DNA of 34,560 nt from an uncultured Paraglaciecola sp. Its GTDB lineage: Bacteria; Pseudomonadota; Gammaproteobacteria; Enterobacterales; Alteromonadaceae. Position 1 is the stretch's first letter. Every line of letters begins with the position of its first letter. The stretch covers positions 1 through 34,560 of the forward strand of contig NZ_CAJXPA010000029.1 in assembly GCF_913058035.1 (NCBI RefSeq), in the 5' to 3' direction. Shown here in pieces: positions 1 to 9,600 of this stretch. The notes below the pieces were generated by a model. The model was not told where the DNA came from. It saw nothing but the letters and a program-made list of their open reading frames with translations, and made no database searches. The position numbers and the translations under genes are program-made.

Positions 1-2
1 TA

Positions 3-21
3 CGATGTGTATAAGAGCCAG
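3..21 (+). other. Probable sequencing-adapter remnant (Tn5/Nextera mosaic end)
   Basis: Bases 4-17 read GATGTGTATAAGAG and bases 19-21 read CAG. Together with one mismatch on each side this matches the 19-bp Nextera mosaic end at 17 of 19 positions. A match this close at the very first bases of a contig is best explained as untrimmed library adapter rather than genomic DNA. A real Tn5 end is a weaker alternative, since nothing transposon-like follows. Confidence 0.8.
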
Positions 22-242
22 CACTACCTCAAGTAGTGATACAACCGAGTCAACATAGTGCAGACAGCCCGGACGGGCTCAATTGGCTTCAGTGGCAACA
101 TATTCCAGCAGTAAAGAATAATTTTATCTTCCATCCAAATGCTGACAAAGCTCACCGTATGACCATTCGAATGCTAGATGAGGTGGTGGTCTTATGCGAA
201 CAAATTGATGCAGCTCGACAATTTTATCAAGCCCAGAGTTAA
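21..242 (+). CDS. Hypothetical protein, probably 5'-partial
   Basis: A short reading frame ends in TAA at 240-242. A GTG at 36 gives 68 residues, but the frame stays open upstream into the adapter-like bases, so the true start may lie off the contig. The product is hydrophilic with a tryptophan-containing patch (NWLQWQ) and a helical C-terminal half. There is no signal peptide, membrane segment or motif that I recognise. The codon usage looks ordinary. It may be the C-terminal end of a longer protein. I do not assign a function. Confidence 0.45.
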   Translation, partial: ALPQVVIQPSQHSADSPDGLNWLQWQHIPAVKNNFIFHPNADKAHRMTIRMLDEVVVLCEQIDAARQFYQAQS

Positions 243-791
243 GCTGATAACAGCAGTTTCATTCTATTGAGGGCTAATAGCATGTCCACACTTTTTATAT
301 TCAAGTTGTACGTTTTAACTTATACCGTAACTGAAAATGGTTGCTAAATGCTGCACTATCTTTGTGAAATTCTGAATATCCTAAGCTCAGTGTTATTGAT
401 GCACAAACAGCTAATCATAAGAACAGATAGGCAAGCACAAATTATATTCATAGCGTGCTGAGGACATAAAATATTAGGTATATAAGTGGAAAAGTAAAAT
501 TCAATAATGATGACCTTGTTGATTCCGCGAGCGAAAAGGTATCGATAGACTATTTCAATACAGAAAATTTAGACGTACCTATAATAAGTGGCTCAATTTG
601 CTTGAACATGAGATCTAATTTAATACTACTTATGTATTTATTTTTTTAAATCTAGAAGTGTATTTGTATGTGTTCAAAACAACGTTTTCGCTCACAAAAT
701 AGTCAATTTTATCTGCCATCGACTTGTCATATTCATGCATATATGTGGCTTGCCTCAAAGCGGTTTAATCATAAACGGAATAGTTTGTAAA
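243..791. other. Mostly unassigned intergenic DNA with one start-less open stretch
   Basis: AT-rich DNA with no complete gene that I can support. Plus-strand bases ~470-649 form an open stretch of about 60 codons, including residues such as KVKFNNDDLVDS and DVPIISGSICL. It has no ATG, GTG or TTG in a sensible place and no ribosome binding site. It could be the relic of a secreted protein. No transfer RNA or strong terminator was seen. Confidence 0.4.
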
Positions 792-1088
792 ATGAATATA
801 CAACCACTAGTAGAGCAGTACTTGATTATGACAAGAGAAGTCATGCCCAAAATGTCACGCGAAGCAACAAACAAATGGCCAGTAAAAAACGATCATTGTT
901 TTCAACGCATAGTGCTAGATTCAGTGTGCCAAGGAGTATGGTATGAAAGCATTGAACGCCCTGCATACAAGCACCTAAATTATGCGCAAGCAAAACTTGC
1001 GGTCAAACTGTGTGATGAAATCATTGCGGGGAAAGTTAATTTATCTGAATTGAATACACAATCACTCATTTGGCGTGGCAAACGTTGA
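792..1088 (+). CDS. Small conserved hypothetical protein (98 aa)
   Basis: The frame is open from an ATG at 735, but the conserved-looking protein begins at the ATG at 792 (MNIQPLVEQYLIMT), which I prefer. The product looks like a short soluble protein common in Vibrio/Alteromonas-type genomes, with the recognisable run DHCFQRIVLD, a central WYESIERPAYKHL and a C-terminal SLIWRGKR. Relatives are sometimes labelled as acetyltransferases, but no acetyl-CoA binding motif is visible and the chain is too short for that fold. It has no signal peptide or membrane segment. The next small gene follows after 36 bases on the same strand, so the two may be co-transcribed. Function unknown. Confidence 0.72.
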   Translation: MNIQPLVEQYLIMTREVMPKMSREATNKWPVKNDHCFQRIVLDSVCQGVWYESIERPAYKHLNYAQAKLAVKLCDEIIAGKVNLSELNTQSLIWRGKR

Positions 1089-1124
1089 GCCATTATTAAA
1101 AGTAGCGAGGTGTAGCAAATCTTC

Positions 1125-1322
1125 ATGCCAAAACGTACTTCATTAAAAGACGCAAAACGTATTGACGATGCCAGTGATATTGAGGATGTGGTGTCTGATA
1201 AACGACAGGGATGGCGAGCCAATGCGGCTACTGCACGTCGCCGTCAGAGGCGCTATAAAAAGCGCCTTGTTGATGAATTAGCAAATTTAACACAAGAAAG
1301 CGAGTCTGAGTTTGAGAAATAA
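1125..1322 (+). CDS. Small basic hypothetical protein (65 aa)
   Basis: A 65-residue, very charged protein. The N-terminal half is acidic/mixed (DDASDIEDVV) and the middle is strongly basic (ARRRQRRYKKR), followed by an acidic tail (ESESEFEK). The basic stretch is predicted to be helical and could bind nucleic acid, but this is inference from composition only. It has no cysteines and no membrane segment. The start ATG has a GAGG about 14 bases upstream, slightly far for a ribosome binding site. It lies 36 bases downstream of the previous small gene and was probably transcribed with it. Confidence 0.65.
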   Translation: MPKRTSLKDAKRIDDASDIEDVVSDKRQGWRANAATARRRQRRYKKRLVDELANLTQESESEFEK

Positions 1323-1534
1323 TACGGTTATAAATAATTAAACCTTACTCTTTGTGCATGCAATACCTTTAATTGAATTCATGCATTTTTACGAAAAAAT
1401 GTCTTACTTTTTGAAGTTTGAATTGTGTAACGTTCAACTATATTTTACAAACATACATAATTTGTAAGACCTCCCTCAAATATCGTCACCTTTTTGTTTG
1501 GTTTTTAGTGTTCATCTTTTGGCATAAATTTTAA

Positions 1535-2374
1535 TTATTCATTGAGTAATCTAAGAGGATGCTGGCCATTCACCATCCCCATAAAAGGAGAATGAACCGA
1601 ATAACCGACTAAAGCGCGAAGTTCTGGCGAAAGTGTTTTCACCGTCTCTTTATTTAACTCTAGTAAGTAATTCTCCTGCTGCCGCATAAATGCCTCACAG
1701 TATTGGTGAGTAACGGCAAGTCTTGCTGATTTAGTAACATTCGCCCCGCCACCGTGCCAAGTCGTTCCAAGGAAAAATATAACAGAACCCGCTGGCATCA
1801 TCGCTTTAATCACTTTTTCGGATGTCGGACGTTGATGACCATCCCACGTATGACTTTTTGGAAAAACAACAGTGGCACCATTTTCCTCTGTAAAATCGTC
1901 AATCGCCCAAATACTGGCTGCACCTAATGGTGGTCTAGGCCTAGATATTTGATAAAATGAATCATCGTAATGATAGGCCTGTTGGTTTTCGTTAGGAAGA
2001 ATGTTAATCACCTGACTCTGGCTAAGCAGAAAATTAGGTCTGAACATCAGATCCATTAAGCCCAGTATCCTTGGGTGATCTGCCAATTTATCTATACATC
2101 GGGTTTTTGCTAAAACATTATATAGTCGTTGTGTGCTTTGTCCCTCAAATTCATTTCGTCCTTTTTGCACCATCAAGGGTAGGCACTCGGCTTTAATTTC
2201 ATCACACTGTGATTGGGTGAGCAGCCCTTTGATGATGACATAGCCATTAGACATTAAACTTTCGAAATCTTGATTAATCAACGTTGACTTTCGGTCTGCT
2301 GATGGTTGTAGTTGTTTAAATTTTTTTGCAAGATCTCTGTCTGAATAGCCTTCAATATTACCTTCGATTTTCAT
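1535..2374 (-). CDS. PhyH-family Fe(II)/2-oxoglutarate dioxygenase
   Basis: This 279-residue protein has the layout of the phytanoyl-CoA dioxygenase (PhyH) family, cytoplasmic non-haem iron enzymes that hydroxylate small or lipid substrates using 2-oxoglutarate and O2. The iron-binding facial triad is visible: H135 and D137 (AYHYDD) and the distal H207 (TTWHGGG). R218 (SARLAVT) is the expected 2-oxoglutarate-binding arginine. The N-terminal ~30 residues are variable; the fold begins near residue 35 (FESLMSNGYVIIKGLL). It has no signal peptide. It stands alone on the minus strand, with no metabolic neighbours that would reveal a substrate. The closest functional class might be an ectoine-hydroxylase-like or secondary-metabolite enzyme, but this cannot be decided from sequence. 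All catalytic residues are present. Confidence 0.88.
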   Translation of the reverse strand: MKIEGNIEGYSDRDLAKKFKQLQPSADRKSTLINQDFESLMSNGYVIIKGLLTQSQCDEIKAECLPLMVQKGRNEFEGQSTQRLYNVLAKTRCIDKLADHPRILGLMDLMFRPNFLLSQSQVINILPNENQQAYHYDDSFYQISRPRPPLGAASIWAIDDFTEENGATVVFPKSHTWDGHQRPTSEKVIKAMMPAGSVIFFLGTTWHGGGANVTKSARLAVTHQYCEAFMRQQENYLLELNKETVKTLSPELRALVGYSVHSPFMGMVNGQHPLRLLNE

Positions 2375-2584
2375 TATAGAAGTGTTCTCTTTAGTTGAGT
2401 GGCAAGTTTAATTCATAACATCTTAAATATTTTTTAAAAAACTAGCGTTAGATTTTCGGAATATGTGGAGCCAGAACAATGGGGTCAGATTTAAGATTTA
2501 GAATTGAAAACCAAGTGTTCTAATGGTGTTTAAAAGTGGCCAATGTGTGGTTGATAAAGCTGAAGATTAAAGTGCCCACTATCT

Positions 2585-2636
2585 TGTAATAGTCGTTTGT
2601 AATAGTCGTTTGTAATAGTCGTTTGTAATAGTCGTT
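2585..2636. repeat. 13-bp tandem repeat, four perfect copies
   Basis: The unit TGTAATAGTCGTT is repeated four times without a mismatch (2585-2597, 2598-2610, 2611-2623, 2624-2636). It lies between the start side of the PhyH gene and the stop of the BLUF gene, ending 12 bases before the BLUF stop codon. The unit is not a multiple of three and has no internal symmetry. It is a likely slippage-variable locus. The unit contains no obvious regulatory site. Confidence 0.95.
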
Positions 2637-2648
2637 TTTACTAGCATC

Positions 2649-3062
2649 CTATCGATTTGTCTCATTAAATTTGATGATAAAATCATAAGCTGACTGCGAA
2701 TCGTGTTCAAATGTTCTTAGCCTAATATTTTCTTGAATGAATGCATCATAGTTTAAGTTGTGCCCCGTTTCATTCATATTACAGAAACCCATTGACCAGT
2801 CGTTAAAGTTTCGTTTTTCTATTGAACCACTCATTATCTTATAAATATCCTTGTGATGTTTATCCATCGTTACTTTACTAAACAATTCAAGAACGCGTTC
2901 TTTGTTACCTTCAATAATCTGCATGAAGTTACCTTCTTGATACAATAGCATTCCAGTTATTTCAGATCTTTTGTTGTTTTTTTGACTCACCTGATGAAGT
3001 TTCAGAAGTTCATCATTATCCATTAGCTTAACGGCAGAACTTACATACAGCAGATAAAACAT
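2649..3062 (-). CDS. BLUF-domain blue-light sensor, stand-alone
   Basis: A 137-residue protein made almost entirely of one BLUF domain (FAD-binding blue-light sensor). Key residues align with the family: Y6 (YLLYVSSA; photoactive Tyr, AppA Y21), N30 (NNKRSEITG; AppA N45), Q48 (NFMQIIEG; AppA Q63) and W89/M91 (NDWSMGF). The frame is open upstream to 3170, but I choose the ATG at 3062: the domain begins at once, and GGAG sits nine bases before it, while the upstream extension is hydrophobic and not conserved-looking. No output domain (EAL, GGDEF, cyclase) is attached, so it must act on a partner protein, as PixD/BlrB-type short BLUF proteins do. Neighbours do not identify that partner; the LysR gene upstream is a weak candidate. 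Confidence 0.9.
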   Translation of the reverse strand: MFYLLYVSSAVKLMDNDELLKLHQVSQKNNKRSEITGMLLYQEGNFMQIIEGNKERVLELFSKVTMDKHHKDIYKIMSGSIEKRNFNDWSMGFCNMNETGHNLNYDAFIQENIRLRTFEHDSQSAYDFIIKFNETNR

Positions 3063-3299
3063 GGACAGATTCTCCAGAAATTTAATTATGGCATGCGACA
3101 GGGTTTTGCCCAGACTCCTATACATATATCCAATAAAAACAATAATTTCAAAGCAATACATCAAACACATCTAAATTTAACATTCATTTAACATTCATTT
3201 AACATTATTTCAATTATCCAGTTATTGCGATAAAACGAGCGAATATTGATAAACTAAACATATCGAAAAATTGAAATTACTGATGAAAGATGGCTACTC

Positions 3300-4124
3300 T
3301 TAATGATGACTGGCTAAGGCTTGCAACACTTTAACCGTGTCTGACATATGGGTATAACCTAGACCAATTTCTCTTGAAATAGATAAGTCTGTTATGGGTT
3401 TAAAGTGGATATTGGTATCCTTCACAATAGTGTCAGAAACAGGAATGAAGGCACATCCTAAACCAGCTTTCACAAGGCCTAATGCGTATTCGATAGTCTG
3501 TATTTTTGCTCTAGTGTCTATTCTAACATTTGCAATATTCATTTTTTTCTTCAAATAATCCCAGCCCTCACAGGGGCTTCGTTGCACAAAAGCGACATCT
3601 TGCAGATCCATAATATTAACTCTCTCAGTCAAACCTAACGCATGATCTAACGGAATGGCCAATTGGTAGTCGTCCTGCCACATAGGCACAAATTTTTCAT
3701 TATTTAACCGTAAGTCACGGCTAATAATACGTGCTTGGCATGGTTCGTCCTGTGAAACTAATGTTAGCTCTAATGAATCAACTGAACGCGTGAACCGACC
3801 TAAAAAATCGCTCATTCGCGCCACGCCTAAGCCTTTTATCAACCCCAACCTAAAAGGTTTTTTTGTGGTGTCTGTTCTAAAAACGTCGCGGATAGATGTT
3901 GCTTGTCCCAATAATTGTTTAGCTAAAGGATAAAGCTGCTCACCTGCATGGGTTGCTTGAACTCCCCTAGCATGACGAACGAATAAACGAGTAGATAAAC
4001 TGTGTTCTAATTGTTTCAACGAGGCTGATATAGAAGGTTGAGCCACAAACTTATTTTTTGAAGCCGCACTTAGACTTCCACTCTCGTAGATAGTCACAAA
4101 GTACTCTAACGCACGTAAATCCAA
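3300..4124 (-). CDS. LysR-type transcriptional regulator
   Basis: A 274-residue LysR-family regulator. Residues 1-60 carry the winged helix-turn-helix (DLRALEYFVTIYESGSLSAA, then AQPSISASLKQLE). Residues ~90-265 form the effector-binding domain, with the usual late segment GLVKAGLGCAFIPVS. It is shorter than the ~300-residue norm because the effector domain is compact. It is transcribed away from the fused 2-oxoacid dehydrogenase gene at 4289 with a 164-bp shared intergenic region, the classic arrangement for a LysR protein controlling its divergent neighbour and itself. The likely effector is therefore a 2-oxoacid or branched-chain catabolite, which is inference from position only. Confidence 0.9.
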   Translation of the reverse strand: MDLRALEYFVTIYESGSLSAASKNKFVAQPSISASLKQLEHSLSTRLFVRHARGVQATHAGEQLYPLAKQLLGQATSIRDVFRTDTTKKPFRLGLIKGLGVARMSDFLGRFTRSVDSLELTLVSQDEPCQARIISRDLRLNNEKFVPMWQDDYQLAIPLDHALGLTERVNIMDLQDVAFVQRSPCEGWDYLKKKMNIANVRIDTRAKIQTIEYALGLVKAGLGCAFIPVSDTIVKDTNIHFKPITDLSISREIGLGYTHMSDTVKVLQALASHH

Positions 4125-4146
4125 AATCTATACTCTTCTATTTGAT

Positions 4147-4197
4147 ATAGGTAAAAACTATAGCAAATAAAGGTTATTAATATTATTCCTTTAGCAA
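4147..4197. promoter_or_regulatory. Candidate LysR operator in the divergent intergenic region
   Basis: The shared upstream region contains ATAG-N7-CTAT at 4147-4161, a small dyad compatible with a LysR T-N11-A site. Next to it is AAAGG at 4170-4174, mirrored by CCTTT at 4189-4193. These are suggestive in position, between a LysR gene and its probable target. The symmetry is short and the DNA AT-rich, so this is only a candidate. Confidence 0.3.
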
Positions 4198-4288
4198 AAT
4201 AATGCTTATGATTCGTACACTCTGATCTCAGGCCACACAAAAACTGGCTTATAGGTATTTTTTATTAGCAGATTTAAGGCATAACAGC

Positions 4289-6514
4289 ATGATGCAAGAT
4301 CGTAATATTAAGGTTAAACAACAGATTATCCAGGCGATACAGTCTACTTCTTTACCTATTGTAAATTCTTCATTCACGCCTGCGGAGGTAGGCTTGTCAG
4401 ATACCCAATTGATAGACCTCTTCGAATCACAAGTTATGAGTCGCCACCTAGACTTTCAGTCACGAGTGATGCAAAAACAAGGTCAAAGTTTTTATACCAT
4501 AGGCAGTGCAGGCCATGAAGGTAATGCTGCTTGTGGATTGGCTTTTAGACCTAACGATATGGCTTTTTTACATTACAGAAGTGCTGCATTTGTCATTCAG
4601 AGATCAAAACAAGTACCTGATCAAACTATTTTGTACGATATGTTGTTGAGTTTTGCTGCGTCCTCTGATGATCCTATTTCTGGTGGTAGACACAAGGTAT
4701 TAGGCAGTAAAAGCCTATTTATCCCACCTCAAACCAGCACCATTGCCTCACATTTACCTAAAGCCGTTGGAACTGCCTTCAGCATTAGTCTCTCGCGCAA
4801 AGTAGCAGTAGATAACGTATTAGAAAAAGATGGAGTTGTGATGTGTAATTTTGGTGATGCCTCATCGAATCACTCCACAGCTCAAGGTGCTATTAACGCT
4901 GCTGCTTGGGCTGCGTTTCAATCGGTGCCTATGCCAATCGTATTTATTTGTGAAGATAACGGCATCGGTATCTCTACCGCTACCCCTAAAGGCTGGGTGC
5001 AAGCCAATTTTGAGCATAGAGCAGGGCTGCATTATATTCAGTGTGATGGGTTAGATTTACTCGACACCTATCATAAAACTCAACAAGCCGTAGAAATTGC
5101 TCGCAAACAACGCAAGCCGGTATTTTTACATATGAAAACTATACGTTTACTCGGCCATGCAGGCTCTGATTCAGAGTTTACTTACCGCAGTAATGAATAT
5201 ATTGAAGATACTGAAGCCCATGATCCTTTGCTGTTTAGTGCCGCTTTATTGTTGAAACACAAATGTCTCGATGGCCAACAAATTATCGATTTATATAATA
5301 AAATAGAAGAGTCGGTTAAAGACATCAGTCAACAAGTAATCACTAAACCCAAGTTAACTTGCGCTGAGAAAATCAAACACAGTATTATCCCACCTAAGCT
5401 TGATAAGGTTTATCAACACAAGGTATCTGAAGACAAACGCCATGAATTATTCAGCCATGAAAAACATAATCTAGTAAAAAAACAACACCTCGCAAAATTA
5501 CTTAACTGGACCTTGTTTGATTTAATGGCCGAGCAGCAAAATATTGTGATGTGTGGTGAAGATATTGGTAAAAAAGGCGGTGTATATAACGTCACCAGTA
5601 AATTGGCGGACAAGTTTGGGCCACAAAGGATCATTAATACTTTACTGGATGAACAGTCAATTTTGGGTATGGCAATAGGCTTAGCTCACAATGGTTTTTT
5701 GCCTATGCCGGAAATTCAGTTTTTAGCTTACGTGCACAACGCTGAAGACCAGATAAGAGGTGAGGCAGCCACGTTGTCATTTTTTTCCAATGGACAGTTT
5801 ACTAATCCGATGGTGATAAGAGTGGCTGGTTTAGCTTACCAACGTGGTTTTGGTGGGCATTTTCACAACGACAACTCCTTTGCTGTCTTTCGTGATATAC
5901 CAGGGCTAATCATCGCCTGCCCTTCAAACGGAGCTGATGCAGTTGACATGCTCAGAGAGTCAGTCAGGTTGGCTCAAGAAGAGCAGCGAGTGGTTATTTT
6001 TATTGAGCCTATCGCACTGTATATGAAAAAAGATTTACATCAAGAAGGTGATTTACTTTGGACATTTGATTATATTCACCCCAGTGATGCACAACCAATT
6101 AAAATTGGGCAACTAGGGTGTTTTGGCAAGGGTCGGGATGTGTGTATTGTTAGTTATGGCAACGGTTACTATTTGAGTCGCCAAGCTGAAAAAATGCTCT
6201 ATGAGTTAGATATTCATTGTACCGTGATTGATTTACGTTGGCTTGCACCTCTAGATGAAACGGCCATCATTGCGGCTATTGGCGATGTAAAAAATGTGCT
6301 GATAGTAGATGAATGTCGCCAAACGGGCTCTATTAGTGAAGCCTTAATCACGTTATTGGTTGAACACGATGTTGATTATTCAAGCCGAAAAGTTGAACGG
6401 CTTACCGCTCATGATAGCTTTATCCCGCTTGGCTCAGCGAGTAATGCAGTATTACCTTCTTGCGAGCTTATAGTTGCACAAGTCAAACGCATGGTCGCTA
6501 GAAACCCCCAATAA
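4289..6514 (+). CDS. Single-chain 2-oxoacid dehydrogenase E1 (alpha and beta domains fused)
   Basis: A 741-residue thiamine-diphosphate enzyme that decarboxylates a 2-oxoacid and passes the acyl group to a lipoyl E2. Residues ~35-330 match E1-alpha: the ThDP/Mg motif starts with GDASSNH at 189 and ends with EDN at 222-224. Residues ~330-395 are a charged linker. Residues ~400-741 match E1-beta, with GEDIGKKGGVYNVT at 423, the glutamate of LLDEQSILG near 455, and GGHFHND at ~522. Separate alpha and beta subunits are usual in branched-chain and pyruvate E1 enzymes, so this is a natural fusion. No E2 or E3 gene follows; it must borrow them. Tandem ATG codons start the gene, with AAGG upstream. 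The substrate is probably a branched-chain 2-oxoacid, but that is not shown. Probably controlled by the divergent LysR protein. Confidence 0.9.
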   Translation: MMQDRNIKVKQQIIQAIQSTSLPIVNSSFTPAEVGLSDTQLIDLFESQVMSRHLDFQSRVMQKQGQSFYTIGSAGHEGNAACGLAFRPNDMAFLHYRSAAFVIQRSKQVPDQTILYDMLLSFAASSDDPISGGRHKVLGSKSLFIPPQTSTIASHLPKAVGTAFSISLSRKVAVDNVLEKDGVVMCNFGDASSNHSTAQGAINAAAWAAFQSVPMPIVFICEDNGIGISTATPKGWVQANFEHRAGLHYIQCDGLDLLDTYHKTQQAVEIARKQRKPVFLHMKTIRLLGHAGSDSEFTYRSNEYIEDTEAHDPLLFSAALLLKHKCLDGQQIIDLYNKIEESVKDISQQVITKPKLTCAEKIKHSIIPPKLDKVYQHKVSEDKRHELFSHEKHNLVKKQHLAKLLNWTLFDLMAEQQNIVMCGEDIGKKGGVYNVTSKLADKFGPQRIINTLLDEQSILGMAIGLAHNGFLPMPEIQFLAYVHNAEDQIRGEAATLSFFSNGQFTNPMVIRVAGLAYQRGFGGHFHNDNSFAVFRDIPGLIIACPSNGADAVDMLRESVRLAQEEQRVVIFIEPIALYMKKDLHQEGDLLWTFDYIHPSDAQPIKIGQLGCFGKGRDVCIVSYGNGYYLSRQAEKMLYELDIHCTVIDLRWLAPLDETAIIAAIGDVKNVLIVDECRQTGSISEALITLLVEHDVDYSSRKVERLTAHDSFIPLGSASNAVLPSCELIVAQVKRMVARNPQ

Positions 6515-6638
6515 TCGACTACATTATTAAGATAACTAAAAGTGGTTCGGAGATGGTTAATTGGCGGCTAAAGCTAATTTAAAGTGAACAAACAACAACA
6601 AACCAGAATATTATCTGTTGTCTGCCCATATTTAAATT

Positions 6639-9600
6639 TTACTTAGATCTGTTTGGTCGCAGTGATTTCATATCCCGAATATAACGTCTGAAATATTGCT
6701 TTATGTCTTCTAAGATCAAGTAGTTTAGAGGCACTAAAAACAAAGTAATTAACGTGGCAAACAGAATACCAAACCCTAGACTGATAGCCATAGGGATCAA
6801 AAACTGAGCTTGAGTGGACTTTTCAAACAGCAAAGGCATCAAGCCCGCAAAGGTCGTTAGAGAGGTCAGTAACACCGGTCTGAATCGTCGTCCCCCCGAT
6901 TCAAATACGGCTTGTTTGATTTTCATGCCCTCTTTTCGCTTTCGGTTAGTGTAGTCCACTAATACAAGAGAATCATTCACCACCACACCCGACAACGCTA
7001 ACATGCCCATAAAACTCAGCAAGGTTAAATCTACTCCCATAATCCAGTGGCCGATCACCGCACCTACCAGGCCAAAAGGTATGACTGACATAACAATCAA
7101 GGGTTGCGAGTAAGACTTAAAAGGAATCGCCAGCAATATATAAATCAAAAAGGCAAGTGCAGTGCCACCCAATATCAACCCTTGCTTTGAGTCTTTTTGG
7201 TCTCTGGCTTCTCCCGCCATCTCAAAGCTAGTACCAGGATAACCAACAATCTGTAGCTCCAACCAACTCCGCACTTCATCTTGCACCAGTGTCAGATCGC
7301 CATTTTGTTTATCAAAATCAGCAGTAACTGAAACAGTTCGTTGTCTGTCGACACGCAAAATTGTATTCGGACTTAAACCTGGAAAGACATTCGCAACCTG
7401 CCACAATGAAACTTCTTGATTGGGACCAATACGGATCATCATCTGCTCAAGTGTTTCAATCGATTGACGGGCTTCAAGTGGGTAGCGCACCATCACTCGC
7501 ACTTCTTCTCGACCTCGCTGCACACGTTGCACTTCGAATCCAAATACAGCTTGCCTCACTTGTTGAGCCACTTGACTTAAATCCAAGCCTAATAATCGTG
7601 CTTCTGGTTTGAGTTCAAGTTGCAACTCTTCTTTACCGTCTGACAATGAGTCTTCTATATCCGATACAGCCGCATAATTGGCTAACTGGACTTTTAATCT
7701 GTCAGCTAATACAGCCAATGTGTCCGTATCTCGGCCTTTGAGTTCAATATTAAGTGGTGCACCACCCCAACCACCAATCTCAGCACGATAATTAAGTTGT
7801 TCTGCACCGGCTACTTGACCGACGAGTTGTCGCCATTCTTTGACAATGTCACCCGTCGTTACTGTTGAATTGCGTTTTTCAGGGGGAACCGTATCTATTC
7901 TCACTCTACCCGTCGTTGAGTTGCGTCCGCCACTAATGGAGTAAATGTTACGAATAACCGACTCATTTGTTTCAGGATCAGTATACTTTTCACGTAACGT
8001 TTTAGCATGTTCGGTCATCGCGCTAATAATTTTATCAGTACTCTCAAATGCCGTACCAGCAGGCATAACCAATGTGGCGGTCGCCACTTCGCTTTGGACT
8101 CGCGGAAAAAAAATAAACTTGGTGTTACCGCTGGCAATGCTTCCAATGATCAGGACTAAACAAGCTAACATAGCTGTCCATGTGGCATACCGCCATCGCA
8201 TGGCTTGCGCTAGCATAGGCTGGTAAAAACGCTTAATAAAAACCTCTAATGAACGAGCAATGGCTTGCTGGACTTTAGAAAAGCGAGATGACTTACCAGG
8301 AACACGAGGTTTGATGTGTTTAAGGTGTGCCGGCAGTATTAATTTTGACTCAATCAAAGAAAATAACAATACCGGAATAATGACTAAAGGTATGGCTGCG
8401 TACCAACTGCCGCGGCCGGTCTGAAAAGCTAATGGTAAAAAAGCAGCAGCAGTAGTCAATATGCCAAAAGTAACGGGAATAGCGACTTCTTGAGTACCTT
8501 TAATCGCAGCCTGAAGTGGGTCTTCACCGCGTTCCAAATGCGAGTACACATTCTCACCCGTAACAATGGCGTCGTCGACTACGATACCTAACACTAATAT
8601 GAATGCAAAAAGGCTCATCAAGTTTAGGCTAACGTCAAATAGGGGCATAAATAGAAAAGCCCCCATAAAACTCATAGGTATACCAAGGCAGACCCAAAAA
8701 GCAACTGAAGGCCTTAAAAATAGAGCCAATAATCCAATCACTAGTAGGGCGCCTTGCCATGCACTAGTGCTTAAAGTTTGCAGTCGACCTCTGATTGGCT
8801 CACTACCATCGCGCCAATAATCCATGCTAAGCCCCTGAGGCAGTCGCGTCTGTTGTTCTAATATAAAATCTTTGACAGCTTGAGTGACTTCAATAATGCT
8901 TTCATCACCGGTACGGAAAATTTCAACTTCAACTGCAGACACACCGTTAAAACGGGTACGTAAAGGAGTTTCTTCAAAACCGTCTTTAATAATGGCAATA
9001 TCACTTAGCTTTATCATGGAGCCATCTTGTGTCGTAATAATAGGGATGTCAGCAAATTCACTGGCACGATATGCTTGGCCTCGACTACGAATAAAAATAT
9101 CACCACCCTGCGTCTTGAGGTTTCCTGCCGATACGTCTCGAGAATTTTGACGTATTACATCAGCAACCTGTTCTAGCGTCAGGTCAAATTTGCGCAAGGA
9201 CAACTCTGGGATCTCAATCGAAATTTCAAAAGGCAAAGTATTGCCCACTTCTGCTTGGGATATGGCATCTAAATTAGCGACCTCATCACGAATGTCTTCT
9301 GCTAATCTTCGAAGTGTTATCGCGTCATAATCACCGTAAATTACGATACCAATAGCATCTCTTCGTCGCTGAGGAACTTGGATGAGTAGATTTTCAGCAT
9401 CGACTGGAAAGTTGTTTATACCGTCCACTCTGATTTTTACTTCATCAAGAATTTCGCGGACATCGTAACCTTCCTCAACGTCTATAGTAATTGATGCACT
9501 TCCTTCTCGACTTTGGGATGTGATTTGCCGAATACCCTCAAGGTCTTGAACTGCTTCTTCAACTTTTATAGTAATACCTTCCTCTAATTCCTGAGGCGAA

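Noticed and set aside
2585-2636. CRISPR array
   Set aside because: The 13-bp units are directly adjacent, without spacers, and no cas gene is present.
3063-3170. N-terminal extension of the BLUF protein
   Set aside because: The extension precedes the normal domain start, lacks family similarity and has a worse ribosome binding site than the internal ATG.
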